Shown one piece after another: positions 1 through 4,942 of a stretch of DNA of 36,613 bases. The stretch is from Candidatus Pacearchaeota archaeon (lineage in GTDB: Archaea > Nanobdellota > Nanobdellia > Pacearchaeales > GW2011-AR1). How positions within the stretch are numbered: the first letter of the stretch is position 1; the number at the start of each line of letters is the position of its first letter. The notes under the pieces are model-generated. The model was not told where the DNA came from. It did no database searches and saw only the letters and a program-made list of their open reading frames with translations. A program made the position numbers and the translations under genes. Location: assembly GCA_016181885.1 (NCBI GenBank), contig JACOYJ010000025.1:1-36613 (forward strand), written 5' to 3'.

Positions 1-173
1 AACTTCTTTTTTTTGCCTCCGAGAGAAGTTTTAATCCCGTTAAACCTACGGTTTTAAGATTCCCTCAAGCAACTTCTTTTCTGCTCGGCCATTGTGAAGC
101 GTTATACATAAACAACTTTTCTCGCTTCCCAATAACCTCGGCCTCCGAGGAAAATCTTTATCCCGTACTTTTT
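1..173 (-). repeat. Dispersed repeat, copy A (truncated by window start)
   Basis: Read on the minus strand, this region matches 32060-32162 closely over positions 42-145 (about 90 percent by eye, one single-base indel near the middle). Its two ends match 14325-14394. It contains the near-palindrome CCTCGGAGGCCGAGG (136-150) and ends with the hairpin core AAAACCGTAGGTTT (42-55). A second partial unit starting ACGGGATTAAAAC (29-41) runs off the left edge, so the element may be tandem here. The other two copies sit directly before start codons; whether this one does is outside the window. No protein is conserved between copies, because the indel breaks the frame. Confidence 0.75.
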
Positions 174-183
174 GTAAAAATAA

Positions 184-207
184 GAAGTTTTTAAGGATTG
201 TTGTAAT
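184..207. repeat. 24-nt direct repeat, left copy
   Basis: Differs at 2 of 24 positions from 567-590; the core TTTTTAAGGATTGTTGT is identical. The two copies bracket the 111-aa gene at 214-549. On the minus strand the sequence CCTTAAAAA resembles a TATA box, so this copy could start a leftward transcript near position 168, exactly where the repeat copy A begins. Confidence 0.75.
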
Positions 208-213
208 GAATAG

Positions 214-549
214 TTATTCTCTTTTTCTATCCACATACTTAGAGAAGAATCCAATAATTTCGTCGCCAGAAACAGGGGAATAAAGGACAGCATGCCCTCC
301 AAAGATAGTTAATTCTGGAACGTCTAAAGTCGTTATTTTATCATTTTGGTTCAAGTTTATTGAATCTTCATTGATATTACTAACTAAATCATCAATAGTT
401 GAGTAAACAGAAGTTATCGTTCTAAAATCTCTCTCTTTTCTAAAAGTTGATTGTAAGAGATATCCTTGATCTTTGCGAAGAGATTTTTTAACACCATCTC
501 CTATTGAAACATCAAATGTTGTGACTTTTACAAGTTTGTATACTTCCAT
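214..549 (-). CDS. Orphan protein, 111 aa, flanked by direct repeats
   Basis: I recognise no family. The product is a soluble, mixed alpha/beta-looking protein with no signal peptide or membrane segment. Its start codon lies about 26 bp downstream of a CCTTAAAAAG box in the right-hand direct repeat (567-590), which fits leaderless transcription from a repeat-encoded promoter. The gene is alone on the minus strand, divergent from uL1, and bracketed by 24-nt direct repeats. It therefore looks like a single-gene insertion that duplicated a promoter. It could alternatively be an old tandem promoter duplication with no mobile history. Reading-frame confidence is fair because the start spacing and the full open frame agree. 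Confidence 0.6.
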   Translation of the reverse strand: MEVYKLVKVTTFDVSIGDGVKKSLRKDQGYLLQSTFRKERDFRTITSVYSTIDDLVSNINEDSINLNQNDKITTLDVPELTIFGGHAVLYSPVSGDEIIGFFSKYVDRKRE

Positions 550-566
550 TGCGAAAAAACTATCTT

Positions 567-590
567 GAACTTTTTAAGGATTGTTGTGAT
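567..590. repeat. 24-nt direct repeat, right copy (acts as promoter)
   Basis: Right partner of the repeat at 184-207. On the minus strand its CCTTAAAAAG box is centred about 26 bp before the start codon at 549, the usual archaeal TATA distance for a leaderless gene. Confidence 0.7.
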
Positions 591-598
591 AAAAAACT

Positions 599-628
599 TT
601 ATAGGTCTCATTTTCATTCAACCTATAA
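599..628. promoter_or_regulatory. Inverted repeat between divergent promoters
   Basis: TTATAGGT (599-606) and ACCTATAA (621-628) form perfect 8-bp arms around a 14-nt spacer. The site lies between the divergent starts of the orphan gene (549) and uL1 (803). It could be an operator or simply overlap a TATA box; nothing decides this. Confidence 0.4.
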
Positions 629-644
629 CTTATTCAAAAAATCA

Positions 645-660
645 ACCGAATAATTTATAA
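645..660 (+). promoter_or_regulatory. BRE/TATA promoter of the uL1 cluster
   Basis: ACCGAATAATTTATAA places a purine-rich BRE directly before a TTTATAA TATA box. Transcription would begin near 682, giving a leader of about 120 nt before uL1. The same 16 bases occur at 17899-17914 in front of uL3. Confidence 0.75.
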
Positions 661-690
661 ACCCATTCCATCTCCAAATTTTGCCGTTTG

Positions 691-802
691 AACCATGTCG
701 TTAACACATAGATTCTATGGTGTTGGCGCGTAAAATGGGAGGCGAGTAATTTCACGACATGTGGTGCTTAAATGGTGGAAGTGAAGTTACTAGGAGAATG
801 GT
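691..802 (+). promoter_or_regulatory. Structured leader of uL1 mRNA, candidate autogenous control site
   Basis: The leader holds a 10-bp stem GTAATTTCAC (746-755) / GTGAAGTTAC (781-790), with one G-U pair and a 25-nt loop, immediately followed by a Shine-Dalgarno GGAG (793-796) and the uL1 start. Upstream is a second stem, AACACATAG (703-711) with CTATGGTGTT (715-724). CATGTCG (694-700) could instead pair with CGACATG (755-761), which competes with the first stem. Archaeal and bacterial uL1 is known to bind its own mRNA at a site mimicking its 23S site. The GTGAAGTTAC strand and an upstream TGGGAG resemble that rRNA site, but this match is inferred by eye. Confidence 0.55.
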
Positions 803-1429
803 ATGGAACTTAAAACCAAATTAAAGAAAGCCCTAGAAGAATTAAGAAAGGGCAAAGAAAGAAAATTCAATCAGACAGTTGACTTAATTGTAAATCTGCA
901 GAAGTTCAACACTAAAAAAGATTCTGTGAATACTCTTGTTTCTGTTCCTTTCAAAATAAAAGAAAAGAAAATTGCGGCATTTCTTGAATCCGAAAATCAG
1001 CATGTGGATACAATAGCTCAGGAAGAATTCAGAAAATACGGCGATAAAAAAGAATTGAAAAAACTTGTGGGCAAATATGATTTTTTCGTCTCACAAGCTA
1101 GTTTAATGCCAAAGGTTGCTACAGTTTTTGGCAAAGTTTTAGGGCCTGCTGGAAAAATGCCATCACCACAACTTGGAATCGTTATGGATGTAAATCCAAA
1201 AGTTGTTGCGGAATTAAAGGAGAAAATAAATAAAAGCGTTAAAATAAGGTCTAAGGAATCCAGCATAAAGCTGGCTATTGGAAAACAAGACATGAAAGAT
1301 GAGGAAATTATAGATAATATCATGGCAGTTTACAATGCATTATTAAAAGCTCTTCCAAAACAGAAAGAGAATATCAAAAATGTTGAGATAAAATTCACTA
1401 TGACTAAACCAATAAAAATAAAAGTTTAA
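803..1429 (+). CDS. rpl1: Large-subunit ribosomal protein uL1
   Basis: uL1 binds the mobile L1 stalk of 23S rRNA near the E site and often represses its own operon. The 208-aa length is typical of archaea. The internal signature VFGKVLGPAGKMPSPQLG is the classic L1 motif, and the alternating domain I/II/I organisation is intact. A GGAG ribosome-binding site lies 6 nt before the start. It is first in the uL1-uL10-aL12 cluster, with uL10 starting one base after its stop. uL11, which often precedes uL1, is not present upstream here. Confidence 0.97.
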   Translation: MELKTKLKKALEELRKGKERKFNQTVDLIVNLQKFNTKKDSVNTLVSVPFKIKEKKIAAFLESENQHVDTIAQEEFRKYGDKKELKKLVGKYDFFVSQASLMPKVATVFGKVLGPAGKMPSPQLGIVMDVNPKVVAELKEKINKSVKIRSKESSIKLAIGKQDMKDEEIIDNIMAVYNALLKALPKQKENIKNVEIKFTMTKPIKIKV

Positions 1430-1430
1430 G

Positions 1431-2243
1431 ATGAAACAGAAAACAAAAAAACCAGTTAAAGAAATTTCCAAGGCAAAGATTAAGGAAGTTGAAAACTTAG
1501 TCAAGCTCATAAAAGATAAGAAAACTGTTCTTATAGCGTCGATAAAAAATATTCCGGGCTCGCAGTTTCAGGAAATAGTCAAAAAGCTAAGGGGAAAGGC
1601 TGTGGTAAAAGTGCCTAAGAAAAGCCTGATATACAGAGCTTTGGATTCGTCCGGCGAGGAAATCAAAGAATTAAAAAAACACTTAACAGAAAGTTTTGCA
1701 ATATTATTTTCTGATTTAGATGCCTACGAACTTGCTAGCGAGCTGGTTAGAAGCAAAAGCCCTGCAAAGGCTAAACCTGGCCAAGAAGCAATTGATGATA
1801 TTGTTATTGAAGAAGGGCCTACGGAGCTTGTTCCAGGACCTGCTATATCTGAACTTGGAGCTTTGGGAATAAAGATAAAGATTGACAAAGGAAAGATTAA
1901 CATTGCTGAATCTAAGACAATTGCGAAAATGGGAGAAAAAATCTCGCAGGGGGCTGCAGAGCTTATGAGCAAGCTGGATATAAAGCCATTTTCAATCGGG
2001 CTTATCCCATTGTCTGCATACGATGGGGCAGAAAAGAAAATTTATGCTGATATAAAAATTGACAGAGAAGAAACAGTCAAGGAAATTAAAGAAGCTTTCG
2101 CAAAGGCTCTTGCTTTTGCTGTTGCTATTGGAGATACAAACGAAAACACTATAAAATTATTAATTGCAAAAGCTGGAAGACATGAAAAAGCTCTTGATAG
2201 CTTGATTAATAAAAAAACTATTGATGGGGGAAACATAAAATGA
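1431..2243 (+). CDS. rpl10: Large-subunit stalk protein uL10 (P0)
   Basis: uL10 anchors the ribosomal stalk to 23S rRNA and carries aL12 dimers that recruit translation GTPases. The N-terminal rRNA-binding domain and the insertion domain are clear (GPTELVPGP followed by the IKIDKGKI region). The C-terminal helical spine for aL12 dimers follows at about residues 220-260. At 270 aa it ends without the charged linker and the terminal GLGALFG-like motif found in many archaeal homologues; aL12 in this window keeps that motif. Its TGA stop overlaps the next start as ATGA, so translation of the downstream orphan is probably coupled. Confidence 0.95.
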   Translation: MKQKTKKPVKEISKAKIKEVENLVKLIKDKKTVLIASIKNIPGSQFQEIVKKLRGKAVVKVPKKSLIYRALDSSGEEIKELKKHLTESFAILFSDLDAYELASELVRSKSPAKAKPGQEAIDDIVIEEGPTELVPGPAISELGALGIKIKIDKGKINIAESKTIAKMGEKISQGAAELMSKLDIKPFSIGLIPLSAYDGAEKKIYADIKIDREETVKEIKEAFAKALAFAVAIGDTNENTIKLLIAKAGRHEKALDSLINKKTIDGGNIK

Positions 2244-2557
2244 CGGATGAAATTATGAGCTATGAGAATTATCTTAAGTTGGGTGTGGTAAAAAGAGATG
2301 AGATATCGGGAGTTAATGATGAATTGTTTAGAAGTTACTTAAAGTTGAGAAAAAGCAAAATAGAATTAGCTCGGGAAATATCTGCCAGACAACAAAATGG
2401 CTCCAATAATCAGTTCAATGCTCTTTTTTTAGAAATTCAAAGAGGCCTGCTTGAACTCTATGATAGCCAGATAAACAATATCCCGATAATCATAAACGAA
2501 TTAGAAAGAATATCTAAAGATGCTCAATCAGAAAAACCTGACGGAGAAAATAAATAA
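2240..2557 (+). CDS. Orphan protein between uL10 and aL12, 105 aa
   Basis: I do not recognise this protein. It is predicted highly helical and charged, with no membrane segment or cysteines; residues 25-90 look like two long amphipathic helices. It starts in a 4-base ATGA overlap with uL10 and ends 14 nt before aL12, splitting two genes that are normally adjacent and whose products bind each other. Co-translation with the stalk proteins is therefore likely, but a stalk-related function is only a guess. It could also be a neutral orphan insertion. The open frame with coupling supports a real gene. Confidence 0.65.
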   Translation: MTDEIMSYENYLKLGVVKRDEISGVNDELFRSYLKLRKSKIELAREISARQQNGSNNQFNALFLEIQRGLLELYDSQINNIPIIINELERISKDAQSEKPDGENK

Positions 2558-2571
2558 AACAAAACAATAAA

Positions 2572-2862
2572 ATGGAATACATTTACGGTGCGCTTTTACT
2601 GCACAAACTCGGAAAGGAAATTGACGAGAAGAATTTGAAAAGCGTTGTTGCGGCTGCCGGCACTCATGCCGACGAATCAAAAATTAAGTCGCTTTTGGCC
2701 AGCTTAAAAGGCGTTGACATTGCTAAAGAGCTTGAGAGCGCCAGTTTGGTTGCTGCTGCTCCTGCATCTGGAGGGCACGCGCCTGCACATCAAGAGAAGA
2801 AGGAAGAAAAGAAAGAAGAAAAAGCGCCTGCAGCAGAAGGACTTAGTGCGCTCTTTGGGTAA
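2572..2862 (+). CDS. rpl12: Ribosomal stalk protein aL12 (P1)
   Basis: The acidic stalk protein binds uL10 as dimers and contacts elongation and initiation factors. At 96 aa it shows the archaeal/eukaryal P1 layout: an N-terminal helical dimerisation domain (MEYIYGALLLHKLGKEI), an alanine-rich hinge, a Lys/Glu-rich linker and the conserved C-terminal GLSALFG. It closes the uL1 cluster and faces the minus-strand LAGLIDADG gene across a hairpin. Confidence 0.96.
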   Translation: MEYIYGALLLHKLGKEIDEKNLKSVVAAAGTHADESKIKSLLASLKGVDIAKELESASLVAAAPASGGHAPAHQEKKEEKKEEKAPAAEGLSALFG

Positions 2863-2891
2863 ATTTTTTAATTTACTCACGCCTAAAGAGC
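2850..2891. terminator. Bidirectional terminator-like hairpin
   Basis: GCTCTTT (2850-2856) pairs with AAAGAGC (2885-2891), and TAAATT (2860-2865) pairs with AATTTA (2870-2875) around a T4 loop. It overlaps the last aL12 codons and lies between two convergent genes, so it could end transcripts from both sides. Confidence 0.5.
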
Positions 2892-2899
2892 CCGCTTAT

Positions 2900-4039
2900 T
2901 TAATGGAAATTGTACTTCTCTCTTGATTTTATAAAAGAAATTAACTTATTCTTATTGGGATTATTATCAAAAGCTCCCATTTTCAAGAGTTTTTTGGCCA
3001 GTTCATCATTGCAATAAGACCGAACATACTTCCATTTATGATTAATTTTTGGAGAAAATCCATATTTGCTCATAATTGAGGCATAATCATTAAGATAATC
3101 CAAATTCCAATCAGCAATGTAAAGTCTTGCTTGAGGAACATTTCTATTCTTAGAAATAATCTCAAATGACCCATCCCCACTAAGAAGTTTAGCGAGAAAC
3201 CCATTAGCAAAAAAGTTTATTTCCTTATTCAATTTCTGACTAGCCAATAATTTTCTTAGAGAATGCAATGAGTTATTTACAATTTCTGATAGTAAAGTGC
3301 TTCTAACAATAATCTTTAATCCTGAACCGCCCCTACTTTTGTTAGATTTTGAAATGTAATTTATTTTACAACTAAAAAAATTCTCAAATTTATTTATTTC
3401 ATCTTTAATATTTTTAATACTTTCATGATAATCTAATTTAGTAAATATTTTATTCTTTTGAATTCCTAGATAGTATAAAAAATCAACAAAATCCCTATGC
3501 TCTGATAGCGATTTATTACAGAATTCTAAGCCATCCATGAAAGTTTTAGACCCTTCAGCTTGCAATTGGCCTAAAAACTTCCCAAATAAATAAGGATCTA
3601 CAAATCTTTTTATTTCAATTTGCGAGGCAGAGCCTCTTTCGTGAAAAGAACATATTGTCAAATAACTCTCATTTAATCTATTAACTTCTTCAACAAATAT
3701 TTTACTACCTTTAAGGGTGTTATCTGGGATAAAGAAAAGTAAATCTATTTTTCCATTGTTAATAAAATATGTTGGCTTTTCTGCAACATTTAATTTACTT
3801 ATAAAAACATCAATACTATCTCCATGTTTTAAATTTAAATTAGATACTGCTTCTTTTTTCAATGTTATTAAATAATTGAACTTAGATATCACTATTAACT
3901 CTTTGTCATGTTTTTTTAAAGACATTTTAACAGTCTCTTTATTATTAAATTTGTTATTTTTTCTAAAAGATTTAGGAAGATATATTATCAGTCTGTTTTT
4001 ACCAATTTTTTTAATGTTTATTGATTTAAGCAGGCTCAT
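2900..4039 (-). CDS. LAGLIDADG homing-endonuclease-like protein with AbrB-like N terminus
   Basis: The 379-aa protein carries two LAGLIDADG-type helices, FLGQLQAEGS (155-164) and FLAKLLSGDGS (281-291), each with an acidic residue in the catalytic position (E162, D289). This is the layout of a single-chain, two-motif homing endonuclease or a derived regulator such as WhiA. Residues 5-80 look like one or two SpoVT/AbrB-type swapped hairpins (IGKNRLIIYLPKSF, then LKHGDSIDVFI); that reading is inference. It is not embedded in an intron or intein visible here. A TATA-like sequence lies just upstream of the start. Whether it still cleaves DNA cannot be told. Confidence 0.8.
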   Translation of the reverse strand: MSLLKSINIKKIGKNRLIIYLPKSFRKNNKFNNKETVKMSLKKHDKELIVISKFNYLITLKKEAVSNLNLKHGDSIDVFISKLNVAEKPTYFINNGKIDLLFFIPDNTLKGSKIFVEEVNRLNESYLTICSFHERGSASQIEIKRFVDPYLFGKFLGQLQAEGSKTFMDGLEFCNKSLSEHRDFVDFLYYLGIQKNKIFTKLDYHESIKNIKDEINKFENFFSCKINYISKSNKSRGGSGLKIIVRSTLLSEIVNNSLHSLRKLLASQKLNKEINFFANGFLAKLLSGDGSFEIISKNRNVPQARLYIADWNLDYLNDYASIMSKYGFSPKINHKWKYVRSYCNDELAKKLLKMGAFDNNPNKNKLISFIKSREKYNFH

Positions 4040-4078
4040 ATGTTATAAAATAAACACAAAGTTATAAATATATGCGTT

Positions 4079-4095
4079 ATTCGGATAAACCGAAT
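4079..4095. promoter_or_regulatory. Hairpin upstream of the LAGLIDADG gene
   Basis: ATTCGG (4079-4084) and CCGAAT (4090-4095) form a perfect 6-bp stem with loop ATAAA, followed on the plus strand by a T run. No plus-strand gene ends just before it, so an operator is as likely as a terminator. Confidence 0.35.
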
Positions 4096-4191
4096 TTTTT
4101 ACGAGCTGGCAAACCGAGTCTTTTCTAGTCTGGACAAGTATAGTATTTGGTTGCAACAATTCTTATAAACGAATTAAACGGAATATTTCTT

Positions 4192-4701
4192 ATGGTTGAA
4201 AAAAGAGAAGCGAGGTACGATGTTGGAAAAGCGGTTGCACACGAAGATAAAAGAAGGGCATTGTATGACCCGGAATTAATCACTAAATGATACGAAGAGA
4301 TAGAACGATTTTTTCCACATAATATTATCTCTATATCTCAAGAAGGTTTAGAGCTTGGAAATCACTATCACGACTTTGAAGAATTGTACTTTACACCTAA
4401 TGGGGGATTTGAAGTTAAATTAGTTGATGTTGGTCATTTAAATGACTCTGGAAGGAATTCTGAATTAATTGTGCCGCATTATGATTCTCAAAGAGCAATT
4501 GAAAGAGAAGATAAGATTTATTTTACACATACTATTCAAATGGAAAAAGGTTCTAGATTGTTAATACCTTCTTACGTTGCCCATAGAGTGATAGGCAAGG
4601 CCGGAAGTGTTTTAATGGCTTGGGGAAGTGTTGAATTTGATTCCACTAGATTAATTTGGCTGAAAGACTATCCTGATATCTTAGAAGCTCTTTCTGCATA
4701 A
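4192..4701 (+). pseudogene. Cupin-domain protein interrupted by an in-frame TGA
   Basis: From the ATG at 4192 the frame runs 32 codons to TGA (4288-4290), then stays open to 4701; the full frame has 169 sense or recoded codons. After the TGA the sequence carries an exact cupin motif 1, G-x5-HYH-x3-E-x6-G (G at about codon 55, the histidines of HYH at about 61 and 63, E at about 67), and a motif 2, G-x5-P-x4-H. The metal ligands are thus intact. The first alternative start (TTG 4384) falls after HYH and would lose them. TGA is an ordinary stop elsewhere in this window. The simplest reading is a recent nonsense mutation, with readthrough or sequencing error as alternatives. A TATA box CTTATAAAC lies about 25 bp before the start. 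Confidence 0.7.
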
Positions 4702-4763
4702 AGAATTAAAAAGTTTGCTTAAATTTATTTCTTGTAATTAAATATACCCGTGTAGCTCTCATT

Positions 4764-4806
4764 CGAAACTGAAATTTCGGACGACCAAAAATTCGTAAGA
4801 ATTTTT
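4764..4806 (+). other. Two small hairpins just upstream of tRNA-Thr
   Basis: CGAAA (4764-4768) pairs with TTTCG (4775-4779). AAAAATTC (4787-4794) pairs perfectly with GAATTTTT (4799-4806) around a GTAA loop, ending 6 nt before the tRNA. They could be part of the precursor or a terminator for the upstream cupin gene. Confidence 0.4.
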
Positions 4807-4812
4807 GCAAAC

Positions 4813-4886
4813 GCCTCTGTAGCTCAGCCAGTTAGAGCGATTGATTCGTAATCAATAGGTCATGGGTGCAAATCCCATCAGAGGCT
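4813..4886 (+). tRNA. tRNA-Thr (anticodon CGT)
   Basis: A full cloverleaf can be drawn: acceptor GCCTCTG/CAGAGGC, D stem GCTC/GAGC, anticodon stem ATTGA/TCAAT with loop TTCGTAA, variable loop AGGTC, and T stem ATGGG/CCCAT with loop TGCAAAT. Anticodon CGT reads ACG. The discriminator base is T, as expected for archaeal tRNA-Thr. There is no intron and no encoded CCA. Confidence 0.97.
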
Positions 4887-4942
4887 TGAATTTTGGGTTT
4901 CAGCAAACTTTATTAGATAGCTTAAATTTCAAGTTTTTTAAA

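Noticed and set aside
4288-4290. Genome-wide recoding of TGA (Trp, or selenocysteine) to explain the cupin gene
   Set aside because: TGA ends several certain genes here (uL3, uL10, uL2, uL6), and no selenocysteine machinery or insertion element is visible.
4751-4758. TGTAGCTC as a duplicated fragment of tRNA-Thr, parallel to the tRNA-Ser case
   Set aside because: Only 8 bases of a common D-arm sequence match, with no other similarity around it.
4862-4942. N-terminal extension of the helicase starting at an ATG inside the tRNA-Thr T arm
   Set aside because: The start lies within the folded tRNA gene; the ATG at 4943 gives a complete helicase and is the first outside the tRNA.
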